Shown here in pieces: positions 11,301 to 19,804 of a stretch of 64,000 bases of DNA; position 1 is the first letter of the stretch; each line of letters starts with the position of its first letter. The stretch lies in the NCBI GenBank assembly GCA_001936135.1, contig CP012818.1:1116001-1180000 (forward strand). Reading direction: 5' to 3'. The notes beneath the pieces were generated by a model, which was not told where the DNA came from, ran no database searches, and saw only the letters and a program-made list of their open reading frames with translations. The stretch comes from Saccharomycopsis fibuligera x Saccharomycopsis cf. fibuligera (taxonomy: Eukaryota; Ascomycota; Saccharomycetes; Ascoideales; Saccharomycopsidaceae). The position numbers and the translations under genes are program-made.

Positions 11301-12849
11301 TGGTGTTTGTGTTTGAGGTTGGAGAATTTGAACTACTATTGAGTCTTGAATTATCCTTCGATAAGCTTGATGACGATACGCTGTTTGACATTGACGCATA
11401 CTTGTTGGATATGCTTCCTGAAGAAGTTCGCAAATTGTTTGTTGACAGTAGGGTTCCGGACAGCATTGGTGGAACTTTATCCAATTCTCCCGCAGCGTTA
11501 GCAAGGCCCAGAAGCGTATCGTCATGATCATTATCAAGCTCGTGCGTGGCTGACAACTTGATTGAACTTGGGTTGTTGTAAATGTTTATAAATGAGTGTT
11601 CGCCATTAGTATGCACTGAGCTATTTACCGATAATGAACTGTTGATTCTGGTTTTGCTATCGCTATCGGCAATTTTCTTTATATCGCCGACTGACTTTTC
11701 ATGTTTTAAATGATGGTCCAAACTGACTTTTAGGATGTGCTTATTGATATCTTCATCTTCATTTTCAGCTTCGTTTTGGCTATTGGCGGCGTTTTCATTG
11801 GCAAAATCTTGCAAAAAAGATTTGCGAACTCTTGTGTCCAAACTGTTAGATTTGAGTTTTTGCTTGATTTGCTCAATTTCAGATTCAGTGTACTGTTTTT
11901 CGAAATCCAAAGAGAGCTTTTTCTGGTCAATGTCCAAATCAATTTTCTTGAATTGTTCATTATTGATGGTGGCTGTAGCCAAAGCTGGGGCTGGAGTTGA
12001 AGCGGCGTCTTGATCATTTTTACTGGCCAAATTTTCTTCCACATGGAGATTGTCATCAGTGCTTTGGTTTTCGTCATCGTTGCGCAGATCCTGTTTGGAA
12101 GTGCTACCGCTAGCACCATCATCGTCATTACAACTGTTGTTGTTGTTGTTGCTGCTGCTGCTGTTGTTGTTGTTGTTATTGCTATAAAGATCGCTGTTAT
12201 TTATAAAGGCCTCATTTTTATTCAAATCAAGTTTTGCTGCTGAAGTGTTCAAATCGCTTATGCTGGTCATGTTGTGCAAGGACGACTTAGCCTTCACTAC
12301 ATGTTTTTGTTTCTGTTGCTCAGGACGATTGTTCAACGGAGAATTGGGTAAAGAATCCAAAGAATCGTACTCGGAACTCGAATTCGAAACTCTTTTGAAA
12401 CTTATTGGGGCATCTAAAGAGTTGCGCGAATTATTGGACGACTTGATATCAGCGAGCTTTGGCGTCGCAGCGGTAAGTGTAACATTACTGCTTTTATTTA
12501 GCACCTTTGGGTCCATTGTCGTGTGGTGCAGCTTCAGCTGCTGACCCTGCAGGCTTTGCTGGCTTTGCAGGCTTTGCTGGCTTTGCTGTAGAGACGCTGA
12601 AGATATTTTTGAGTTTATGGATTCCATGCTGCTGGCGTTAGCCAATATTTGAACAGTGACAGAATTTCCGGGAGAGCCTGAGTCGATGCTGCTTATCCTG
12701 AGGCTTTGGTTGGAGAGCTTAGGAGAAAGGTTGGTCTTCTTGCTGTCGGTGCTGTGTTTTGCAGAACCTGCTCTGCTGGTGGGTAGAGGGTAGTTGTGGT
12801 TTGTGGAGTGTGGTCTGCTCTGAGAGGGCGAGTGGTGAGTATGTGGCAT
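8374..12849 (-). CDS. STE20: p21-activated (PAK) kinase Ste20/Cst20
   Basis: 1,491 residues, much longer than S. cerevisiae Ste20 (939). Ste20 is activated by Cdc42 and phosphorylates the MAPKKK Ste11 in pheromone, filamentation and osmotic signalling. The N-terminal 690 residues are low complexity (Ser, Asn, Gln) and probably disordered. The CRIB motif that binds Cdc42 is at about residue 700 ([16 protein letters not shown]). A Pro-rich stretch ([16 protein letters not shown]) could bind SH3 domains such as Bem1. A Gln/Lys/Glu-rich coiled coil follows. The kinase domain is at about 1212-1467: [21 protein letters not shown], and activation loop [14 protein letters not shown]. The C-terminus [10 protein letters not shown] is the Gbeta (Ste4)-binding motif typical of Ste20. 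No PH domain is seen, which excludes Cla4. The start is the ATG at 12849-12847; no better one lies in frame upstream. It has the opposite strand to MIF2. Confidence 0.96.
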   Translation of the reverse strand: MPHTHHSPSQSRPHSTNHNYPLPTSRAGSAKHSTDSKKTNLSPKLSNQSLRISSIDSGSPGNSVTVQILANASSMESINSKISSASLQQSQQSLQSQQSLQGQQLKLHHTTMDPKVLNKSSNVTLTAATPKLADIKSSNNSRNSLDAPISFKRVSNSSSEYDSLDSLPNSPLNNRPEQQKQKHVVKAKSSLHNMTSISDLNTSAAKLDLNKNEAFINNSDLYSNNNNNNSSSSNNNNNSCNDDDGASGSTSKQDLRNDDENQSTDDNLHVEENLASKNDQDAASTPAPALATATINNEQFKKIDLDIDQKKLSLDFEKQYTESEIEQIKQKLKSNSLDTRVRKSFLQDFANENAANSQNEAENEDEDINKHILKVSLDHHLKHEKSVGDIKKIADSDSKTRINSSLSVNSSVHTNGEHSFINIYNNPSSIKLSATHELDNDHDDTLLGLANAAGELDKVPPMLSGTLLSTNNLRTSSGSISNKYASMSNSVSSSSLSKDNSRLNSSSNSPTSNTNTRPQMSVSMSNGHNSFSNNNNADASTTSSKKSFQLRSRNNSVSSPISGSNNNSNSNNNSKTFSPLSNHVPSFGTPKLISSRKASVSSNSNSNNSSSNNNNNNNIANGSSGQRPSLSKKKSTLTSVFTSFMSIAKQNKAQELENGEEAGQQRELLSSKKSLTRLRSSTNDSDTYDYSSNNASTTSMSISTPYNTQHVAHVGFDSKTGEYTGLPEEWQKLLSASGISKTEQEQHPQEIYEIVEFYQDQVYQDPEDNMFNKFKNTNDAHPNGRKKSHSKREESLTSTDSDSINNFSRTSTGGDGNNTTLTSVDDGKVNSAVANNNNNININNNGSKSSSVEMQINNGPANSLGGNDYTGGHHIVHLTSLQAQAESKKGIEFSAAVASANAESNNSVSDNGKSPSNINSGSGNVPASMPVKISEPASNGDKQFIPSRPAPKPPGSSSGATKSGTNHSGIGSISGKSRTLSFGSLKQSTQKHSKNLLSSSSATSSVAAISSKPPSTPPPSSVPPPVPSKSPELLKATNKSLQRMAQQQNAIDFSKSSKHEAQSQHLFYQQQQKQHKLRLQQEKLRQQQQLEAEKRQLEAKERLKMLQERELQEKEEFERQQLSPQQQHQSKTKSSGSSGSTGGAPNANNSAGNSAGSSGNGNIQPRIKKTHPTRDPKQAALIAMRKREEKKKRNAIVYAKLLKICSQGDPREYYGKLTKIGQGASGGVYTAYENGTNKSVAIKQMNLEQQPKKELIVNEILVMKGSRHKNIVNFIDSYLSEGTLWVIMEYMEGGSLTEVVTHSVMTEGQIGAVCRETLEGLQFLHAKGVIHRDIKSDNILLSMNGDIKLTDFGFCAQINETNLKRTTMVGTPYWMAPEVVSRKEYGPKIDIWSLGIMTIEMIDGEPPYLNETPLRALYLITTLGTPEVKEPETLSSVLKHFLNWSLKVVPDERATAVELLNDEFILQADECISLAPLVKYARSKKNDKDEY

Positions 12850-12975
12850 CAACAGCTATTTTCAGCAGGACAGAATTGGCAGCGTGTGCACCAGCGCCTG
12901 GACTGAAGGAAGGAGGTGTGGTATCAGGCGGCTTTTGGCTGCTTGGTGAAGGAGAAAATATTCACCGAGAAAAAA

Positions 12976-12977
<2 letters not shown>

Positions 12978-13015
<38 letters not shown>
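12978..13015. repeat. Homopolymer A38
   Basis: 38 uninterrupted A residues, preceded by A-rich sequence and followed by five G. It lies about 130 bases upstream of the STE20 start codon, a likely nucleosome-excluding promoter tract. Confidence 0.95.
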
Positions 13016-13018
<3 letters not shown>

Positions 13019-13505
13019 GGACAGCTCTGATATGTTTGTTGACTGAACGGAGCAAGCCAGATATTGAAAGCGAAAGGAGTCTCTGTCAGGTCAAAGCTGG
13101 CTTTTGGCTGTTTACGCTTGGGCAAGTGCGAGAGCACAGCTTCGGTTGTGTGTTTTCTATGGGGCGACGAACCGGCAAAGCGTTGGTTCGTGGATGTGCG
13201 AGTGTAAACGGATATGTATGTGTGTGTTGCAAACGGCTGGGGCTAAGCAGCGGCAGAGCGCATAAATGACTGGCTGGATGACTTCGAGAACAGGGCAAAG
13301 GAGGGTCTGGCGCCTAGACGGTTGAGCACAGTGTACTATGAGAGGGATTCAGAGCCAGCGGTTGGGAGACACTTGGTGGGCGCTGGCAGGCAGAGTAGGG
13401 GGATAAGGGCGGACAGCACAGGACGAAAGAAGATCAAGTGCTCAGCAGTAGTTGTACCGGTGGCGGTAGTAGCGCGGTGGTCCTGGTGTGGCGATACTAT
13501 GGACG

Positions 13506-13540
13506 TGCGACAAGCGACAAGCGGCAAGCGACAAGCGACG
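13506..13540. repeat. 7-bp tandem repeat (GACAAGC)n
   Basis: About four to five copies of GACAAGC/GGCAAGC in the GC-rich STE20 upstream region. Confidence 0.85.
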
Positions 13541-13627
13541 GTGGTGGAGAATGAAGGAGGGCTCTGGTGCTGACGGAGGGAGCAGTGTTGGATAGCTTAG
13601 CTGTCTGTTGCGGCTATTGTCTCTGAA

Positions 13628-13671
13628 GTTTCTGCTTTCTGCTTTCTGTTTTCTGCTTTCTGTTTTCTGAG
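13628..13671. repeat. 7-bp tandem repeat (TTTCTGC/T)n
   Basis: About six copies of TTTCTGC or TTTCTGT on the plus strand. The core TTCTG is the reverse complement of the CAGAA core of the repeat at 14147-14220. Confidence 0.85.
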
Positions 13672-14146
13672 TTTTTTCTCTCTTGGTCTCTCTTTCCACT
13701 GCCTCAGAGTTTCCCGCTGATCTCTCGAGTTCTCCTGTGCTGGGCGCTTGTCGCTCGCCTTTTTTCCTGCGCTGGCGCCAGCGGCCAGGGCGCGCGCTCG
13801 CAACCCGTGGTCATGTGTGCGCGCTCGCAACCCGCGCTTACGTACCATATTACATAACGCTGCGCCCAGCACAGCGACACGGCGCCCCACCCGCGCTGCT
13901 GGTCTAGAACACTACCCTGCGTGCATTCACACACTGCCCGAGACAGCATTGTGCGCCGCGCTGCGCCGCGCTGCGCCAGCCAGGGCAAAGCGCACAAGCA
14001 CACCGTCGCCGCCGCCGCCGCCGCCGCCCAGGCTCCCGCACTCGCTTCGCAACGCACTGCGGCCCAGCCAGCTGGCTCCCAGCCGTCTTTGGACCGACTA
14101 CAGCTAGCTACACTTCCGCGCACCAGGCTCCTGCCAACTGGCAGTT

Positions 14147-14220
14147 ACGGAATGCGGAATGCGGAATACGGAACACAGAACACAGAACACAGAATACAGA
14201 ATACAGAATACAGAATGCGA
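14147..14220. repeat. 7-bp tandem repeat (GGAATGC / AGAACAC / AGAATAC)n
   Basis: About ten degenerate heptads that change along the array from GGAATGC through GGAATAC and AGAACAC to AGAATAC, as expected for slippage plus point change. Non-coding. Confidence 0.9.
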
Positions 14221-14449
14221 AACACTTGCTTTATTCAGCGCGGCGACTAGCGCAGCACAAGCTACGCCATGCTATACAGACAAAGCCATCTGGCTGGATG
14301 ACGCCAGGGGCGAGGCCGAGGGCGAGACGCTGGGACGGCCGCTTCGCACGCGGTCTGGCGTCTGTTTCTCGCACGCCTGTGCTCTTTTGGACCAGACCAG
14401 ATCAGGCCACATCTTCTCATCTTCTCATCAGAGCTGGAGCAGGCCTCCC

Positions 14450-15922
14450 TCAAAGGGAAGGAGAACTCAGCAGCCGGCGCCTCTGTTTGGCCAACACCTT
14501 CTTGTCGACGCCGCAGAAGAAGCTGAACAACAACAAGTCCGCCACCATGGTCAATCCCCCGTTGACGATAAACGCCACCCACAAGTATCCGGCGCCAGCC
14601 AACTTGCCGGTGAAAACAGGCCCCACGCACCGAGCAAACGTCTTGCCGATATTGACCACCCCCATGGCTCTCGTCAACTCGGCGGGCTTGATCAAGTTTG
14701 TCAAAAGCACCTGGCGGGGCACAACGTCCATTGCCAAGGTGGCATAGTAAAGAACAAGCAAAGCCGAAGAGTACGCCACAGAGCTGTAAAGAGGAGTCAA
14801 CATGAGGAACAACGCGCTGGGCACTTGCGCGGCTAGTGTGGCCCTGATGGGACCCAAGCTTTTAGCAAGGTGCGCGGACGGCAAGCTGGAGACAGAGTTG
14901 ACGGTGTTGGCAACGAAGAAGAGCGTCCCGAGGCTGGAAGGCGCCAACCGGTAAGCCGTCTTGAAGTAGTAGATGATCCAGGTGGCCGGCATGAAGCCGT
15001 AAGCGAGCGAGTCTAACATGAAGACGCAGAGCAATCTGGTCAAGACACGGACCGTTTCCTTCGACAAGCTGGCGGAGCCGGCGCTTGGTCCCTGTCTTTC
15101 CTGGCCGCCACAATTGCCATTGCCATTGCCATTGCCATTGCCATTGCCATCTTCGTTACCGCCGGCCAACAACAACGGGCTCTCTTCGGTTGGCTCGCCG
15201 GCGCTGCTTGCTTCGGGCTCCTCGCCGACAACGCTCACATGTTCATGGTGATTTAGTTCACACTTGTCACTCAAAAACAGCATAGTTATCACCTTCAACA
15301 CAGCAAGACCGGAGTAGAGCCAAAACACTGCTCTGTATGAATCAACTGCGCTGAGCCCTAACCCTGACCCTTGCTTTGCGAATTCGGTTCCCTGCAAATA
15401 CTGAACAAAAAACCCAGTAAACAAAGTTCCAAAAGCGCTTCCAGCACAACTAATCAACCAATGCAACGCGTAAATATCCGGTCTGTCTTTCAACGGAGTC
15501 AAATGTGCCATTGTGGACTCCTCAACTGACTTGAATGGCCCGACTTCGTCGCCGCTGGGACTAATCACCCCAACTATTGCCGCCACTAATAATATATAGT
15601 AGCTACTTGCTGAGCTTGCATAAGCTCCACTGACGGCGAAGATTGTTCCCGCAACAGCCATCAACGCCGATCCTAGAATCATCACTCTGCGACGACCAAT
15701 GAAGTCAGCATACCATGTCAAGACATAAGAGATGGCGGTATCGCCGATCAAAGTCAAGGTCATGAAGACGCCGATTTGAGGCTCGCTGATCTGCAACAGC
15801 TTGAGATAGGAGGTTAGGACAATGTTGCTGGCGCCAAAGGCAGCAAGGCGTAAGAAGACTGAAACCCAGAGGAGCTTGATATCTACGGGTGCCTGGAGGA
15901 AGGTCTGTAGTACGTGCGGCAT
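14450..15922 (-). CDS. Major facilitator superfamily transporter, substrate unknown
   Basis: 490 residues with about 11-12 hydrophobic helices, a normal MFS length. After the second helix comes the MFS loop signature (WYADFIGRRRVMILGS, the usual G-x-x-x-D-R/G-R-R pattern). A hydrophilic central loop at about residues 235-285 contains a Gly-Asn repeat (encoded by ATTGCC repeats at 15114-15154 on the plus strand). The second half holds six more helices. The protein ends in an Arg/Ser-rich cytosolic tail. It is not one of the familiar sugar or drug permeases, and no substrate can be given. The 3' half of the gene lies in a GC-rich island and the 5' half is closer to background. Leucine is written TTG or CTC rather than CTG even in the GC-rich part. 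It is divergent from the CSN7-like gene. The start is the first in-frame ATG. Confidence 0.85.
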   Translation of the reverse strand: MPHVLQTFLQAPVDIKLLWVSVFLRLAAFGASNIVLTSYLKLLQISEPQIGVFMTLTLIGDTAISYVLTWYADFIGRRRVMILGSALMAVAGTIFAVSGAYASSASSYYILLVAAIVGVISPSGDEVGPFKSVEESTMAHLTPLKDRPDIYALHWLISCAGSAFGTLFTGFFVQYLQGTEFAKQGSGLGLSAVDSYRAVFWLYSGLAVLKVITMLFLSDKCELNHHEHVSVVGEEPEASSAGEPTEESPLLLAGGNEDGNGNGNGNGNGNCGGQERQGPSAGSASLSKETVRVLTRLLCVFMLDSLAYGFMPATWIIYYFKTAYRLAPSSLGTLFFVANTVNSVSSLPSAHLAKSLGPIRATLAAQVPSALFLMLTPLYSSVAYSSALLVLYYATLAMDVVPRQVLLTNLIKPAELTRAMGVVNIGKTFARCVGPVFTGKLAGAGYLWVAFIVNGGLTMVADLLLFSFFCGVDKKVLAKQRRRLLSSPSL

Positions 15923-16763
15923 GATAGGGGCAGCTGGAAACCGGACTTGCAGTCAGGTTGTTATCTCAGCAAAAGAAAGAGCAAGAGAAATAAAAGTTTC
16001 ACAGCGTTCTACTCAAGGTGAGCAAGGTGGTGCTAAAGAAAGGAAAACTGTGTTTGTGGGTGAGTGAGTCAATGAGTGATTAGCCAGATATTGAGGTCTT
16101 TCCTGAAAATATCAGCCCGCAAATAAACAGTAAAAAAAAAGCAGCCACAAAAAGACAGCTAGTAGCGCGATGGATGGAGCAGTAGCGAAACTTGTATGTA
16201 TATCCGCCTGTCCAAGAGCAGTAGATCTGTGTCTGTAGATATCACTCGATGGTAAAAAAGAAAAAAAAAAAAATAAAAACTGCGTGCGCTTGGTGTTCCG
16301 CTGTCGGGGCTTCTAATCAATATGCTACACTGGGCCGAGGCCCCACAAGCCAACGCCCAGCGTAACAGTACCTTTGGAAGGTTGTGAAGTCAGTAAAAAA
16401 AATTATACAACTGTGCAGCAATAACTCGCAGTATAACTGGCGCAGTATAGCTGGGGCGTTCATCAAGAACAAACAGAAAAAGCAATCTTTTCGCAACTGC
16501 GGCACACTATGATATACTTAGCTTAGTGCACTGGCTATCATGGAGTCCCTTTAGTAATTATCGGTTGTCTCCTAATCTTCAGGCTTGTTCCATCATCGAC
16601 CAGTTCAGCAAGAGAGACATTACCGTCACTGCATTTGTTTGTATCAACACTATCTTGTCACTACAGCCGGTTACTTCCTGACATTTCCCGGAGAGGGCTT
16701 ACTAATTGGCCACGCCTATTTGTTAATGATCCAGTGGTTGACTAAATAACCAGACTTAGAAAA
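15923..16763. other. Divergent promoter region, MFS gene / CSN7-like gene
   Basis: 841 bases shared by two divergent genes. An A-rich stretch at 16258-16275 is the only notable sequence. No RNA gene or site is recognised with confidence. Confidence 0.5.
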
Positions 16764-17897
16764 ATGAACGCAATCTCAAACCAAATAACGACCGACATCG
16801 CTGTGCCTCAATTGATCCAGCTAGTTAGGTCTCTGTTTGAAGATAGATCCATATATAACTACAACAAACTTCGATCAAATCAAACTTTGACTGAAAAACT
16901 ATCACAGCCAGCATCAACAACCATACCGAACAATGGCCAAGGCACTGCATATTTGCAGCTACTCGAAATCTTCACTTTTGGATACTTGTCGGACTACTTG
17001 ACCACACTTCAGCACCAGCATCAGCATCAGCATAGTTTGCCCCAATTGAGTTCCCTTGAAGGACAAAAACTTGCAGAGCTATCAATATTGAGGGTTTTGA
17101 AAAAGCTAGTAAGCAAGCATAGCAATAAGGTTTTTTTTGCCGATATTCTTAAAGTGCTTACTGTGCTGCCGTCCGCATTTGCTAGCCAAAACCAAAATGA
17201 AGCTGACAATGAAGTTGGCAATGTAGCTGCAAACACAAATGCGAGGTATACTAACAGCCAGTACGTTATAATAGAGCGACACATCAAAAATTTAATCTTT
17301 AATGGACTCATTAAAGCAAAGATCGATTCATATCATTGGGTACTACAAGTCACGGATATAGCATACCATGAAGACATTTTGATTTACACTGCTGTCCCCG
17401 GCACTGCCAAAAACAGCAAAGTCCTGCCGCAAACACAACCACAACCACAACCACAACCACAACCACAGCTTTTTTTTTATGACGAGTCGTATCTTGAAGC
17501 TAGCCCGGGGAACCCCTTTAGAACATTTATAAAAAGTCCAGAATACTTGATCAACAGACTATTGAAATTCAAGCAAGAGAATATCGCAAAAGCATATAAG
17601 GTTTTCGAAATTGATAGCGATTTACAGCAGGCCAGTTTAGCTTGGGCTCATCGCAACAGAAGCAGCCAAAGCAACAGTACTGATACTTTTAACGGTAACG
17701 AGGGCAATGTGAGGCTAGATAACCTGATAAGCGACAGTAATAATACTTTGGACAAAACATTAGACGTTGTTGCTGCTGCTGCTGATGAGGTTGACAAGGC
17801 CGACACTGAACCTAAGAATGAAAGTTTAGAAGATGACGAAGAAATGCTAGAAAACCCAGGTATGGTGAATACCAAAAAACGCAAACAAAGTGGGTGA
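16764..17897 (+). CDS. CSN7: PCI-domain protein, COP9 signalosome subunit 7-like (yeast Csn9 counterpart)
   Basis: 377 residues. The COP9 signalosome removes Nedd8/Rub1 from cullins. Subunit 7 is a PCI-domain scaffold. The pattern here follows CSN7: LLEIFTFGYLSDYL at about residues 70-83, then LPQLSSLEGQKLAELSIL (compare the family's LxxLTxxQxxKLxxLTIVSL), then a winged-helix part VIIERHIKNLIFNGLIKAKI followed by WVLQVTDIAYHEDI, which matches the family's LEDLIIEAIYADIIQGKLD and LEV..GRDI. A short His-Gln repeat (HQHQHQHQH) splits the first helix pair, and a Gln-Pro repeat (from ACAACC units, 17437-17467) follows the PCI core. The C-terminus is acidic and ends in a basic KKRKQ patch. Assignment is by pattern only; CSN7-type proteins diverge strongly in yeasts. 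Confidence 0.7.
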   Translation: MNAISNQITTDIAVPQLIQLVRSLFEDRSIYNYNKLRSNQTLTEKLSQPASTTIPNNGQGTAYLQLLEIFTFGYLSDYLTTLQHQHQHQHSLPQLSSLEGQKLAELSILRVLKKLVSKHSNKVFFADILKVLTVLPSAFASQNQNEADNEVGNVAANTNARYTNSQYVIIERHIKNLIFNGLIKAKIDSYHWVLQVTDIAYHEDILIYTAVPGTAKNSKVLPQTQPQPQPQPQPQLFFYDESYLEASPGNPFRTFIKSPEYLINRLLKFKQENIAKAYKVFEIDSDLQQASLAWAHRNRSSQSNSTDTFNGNEGNVRLDNLISDSNNTLDKTLDVVAAAADEVDKADTEPKNESLEDDEEMLENPGMVNTKKRKQSG

Positions 17898-18101
17898 ATT
17901 TTGATGTCTAGGGTGTAGTGCTGTTTAATTTACTTTTCTTTTCCTCTTTTTTACTTATATTGTCTCTCGCTTTGGAAACGTATGAGATGCTGCCGCGGTA
18001 TATAATTTCAATGTCTATCAATGTTATAAATATATATGAATCCGGGTATTACAAAGTGCAGGCAAAAGTAACAATGGTAGAAGAAATATCAGGTAAAAGA
18101 G

Positions 18102-18142
<41 letters not shown>
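18102..18142. repeat. Homopolymer A41
   Basis: 41 uninterrupted A on the plus strand, about 200 bases past the CSN7-like stop codon and 160 bases past the end of the tRNA gene on the other side. Confidence 0.95.
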
Positions 18143-18145
<3 letters not shown>

Positions 18146-18292
18146 CGCCGAAAACAGAGAACTTAATCAAACTATATTAAAGCTGCAAGGTTTTAGAAAA
18201 GAAAGCCATATCCTTCATCGCCTAAAATTAGGCAAAATCGAAAATAGCATATATGTAGAGCAAAATAAGAAACGAAAATACGACTTAAAAAG

Positions 18293-18298
18293 AAAAAA
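18293..18298 (-). terminator. RNA polymerase III terminator (T6) of the tRNA-Ile gene
   Basis: Six A on the plus strand, read as T6 in the tRNA direction, begin 5 bases after the mature 3' end. This is a standard Pol III stop. Confidence 0.85.
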
Positions 18299-18303
18299 CA
18301 TAA

Positions 18304-18399
18304 TGGTCCCTAGCAGGATCGAACTGCTGATCTTGGCGTAACATTACCTGCAAAGGTTGTATATTAGCACCACGCCTTAACCAACTGGGCCAAGGGACC
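18304..18399 (-). tRNA. tRNA-Ile (anticodon AAT), with a 22-base intron
   Basis: Read on the minus strand, the gene starts GGTCCCTTGGCCCAGTTGG (acceptor strand and D arm with the A box). The anticodon stem TGGTG pairs with CGCCA around loop CTAATAA after splicing. The T arm holds GTTCGATCC (B box), and the gene ends AGGGACC-A. Mature length is 74. The intron sits between positions 37 and 38, the canonical site one base after the anticodon. No CCA is encoded, as expected. A T6 terminator follows. Confidence 0.93.
18340..18361 (-). other. tRNA-Ile intron
   Basis: 22 bases at the canonical 37/38 position. Removing it restores a seven-base anticodon loop and a five-pair stem. Confidence 0.85.
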
Positions 18400-19571
18400 G
18401 AATACGATTTTGTTGTGTTTAAAAGAGGGTTGGTTCTCTACTAAGTATTTTAAACACATTTGTTACCGCCATCGCTATATACACAAGTTAAAAGGAACAC
18501 GTCGCCGACCTTTATACAAGATTTTAGGCACCTTCTGACGGTTGTGAATACAGACTGATCAGGAATACGAACACAACGAAGGAAAATGTTCGCAACAGAT
18601 TTTCTAAATTTCAAAATAAGTGCTGATATATCAAAAACAGGAATCTCATAGGCTCAGACGCGAATGTGAAAAATCTTCAGAATACGCTACTGAATAACAG
18701 ATTCTTCTTACGCCTCCATCAGGTTGGTAAGGATCGATGAAGCCAAAACTGAGATAAGTTATCTATTTTTGCTGTCAAAGGTACAAATTTTTTTAGCGGC
18801 CATATCACAATTTTAAATTTAATTAAAAAAAGGCAGCCAACTTTTCAAATTCTTTATAATCAGCAATTTCATTTATCTCTTGTAGTTATTAATTGCCAAA
18901 ATATTAGAATAAAAAATGGGGTACCAAGTTTGATATTTCTTTTCTTTGGACCACGTTTTTCTTTATTTCTTTTTTATTATTACTGTAATGTAAAGCTCTG
19001 TTTGATTTTTGAGTTTGAATAAACTTGTTAGAGTTTGGTTTTTCAAGAAATGGTTTAGGATGTTGAGTCAAAACAGACATACAAAACTCTTCAAATCTTG
19101 CAATTATTGAAGCAGCCAACACCCACAACAACAAAACCATACTGTATATACTATATAGATACGCTTATAAGATTCTATTTACTCTCTTTTGTATATCAAT
19201 GGACAAGCATAAAGCTAATGAACTGACAGAATAAGTCGAAAAATAAAGTACAAAAAAATAGAAATAATTCCTTTTCTAGAAAAATCAGTAAATCAACTCT
19301 AGAGTTCGACATTCTCTCTACTGAAGCTATTATCCATTACTGCTTATGGTTTTTGCTTGATAATTGATGTAATGTCCTAGTTTCTTTCCGCATTCAGTGC
19401 AAGCTTATAAAATACAAAACATGCTCTTAAAAATTTGAAAATGGCTCAAAACTTATATTAACAGTAACAATGACAAGCACCTACAGTGAGAACTAAAATT
19501 CATAACGATTTTAACAATAATAGTAATAATATTAAATAGTGTATACATGTTGGTTGTGATCATCAATAGTC

Positions 19572-19609
<38 letters not shown>

Positions 19610-19804
19610 CAAGTTAGCAAGAGCTTATTGTATTACTTAACCCCTGAAAGAGAATTTATATAAAAAAATTAAAAGTTCTGTAAGTTGAAAAATTTTAAAT
19701 TTATAGAAGGAAAAATATTTTTTTTTTTTTATTTTTTTCTTGAAAAGCAGGAGCAGCGATTATGTCACAAATCAATAACACAGAACAACATCAAGACCCA
19801 GATT
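18400..19804. other. Intergenic between tRNA-Ile and the SCH9 3' end
   Basis: 1.4 kb, AT-rich. The SCH9 side carries an A31 run at 19577-19607 (T31 in SCH9 sense) and a T-rich patch at 19720-19740, consistent with the SCH9 3' UTR. The rest, next to the tRNA 5' side, shows nothing recognisable; no LTR-like element is seen next to the tRNA. Confidence 0.5.

Larger units (their letters stand above)
12850..14449. other. Intergenic, STE20 promoter / MFS gene 3' region, GC-rich with repeats
   Basis: 1.6 kb between the STE20 start and the MFS gene stop, both on the minus strand. From about 13,050 the sequence is visibly GC-rich, peaking at 13,750-14,100 (CCG/GCC runs). It holds an A38 run and three tandem repeats with a 7-base period, listed separately. 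Overlapping open frames on both strands here are expected from the base composition and show no known domain. Confidence 0.6.
17898..18303. other. Intergenic, CSN7-like gene 3' region
   Basis: Between the CSN7-like stop and the 3' end of the tRNA gene. It holds the A41 run and the tRNA terminator listed separately. Confidence 0.6.

Noticed and set aside
8374-12849. CLA4 instead of STE20
   Set aside because: No PH domain before the CRIB motif, and the C-terminal Gbeta-binding motif is present.
18790-18815. GCGGCCATATC resembles the start of 5S rRNA
   Set aside because: Only about 11 bases match and the rest of the 5S sequence does not follow.
18400-19804. LTR or solo LTR beside the tRNA gene
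   Set aside because: No terminal repeats, target-site duplication or TG...CA boundaries were recognised next to the tRNA or anywhere else in the window.
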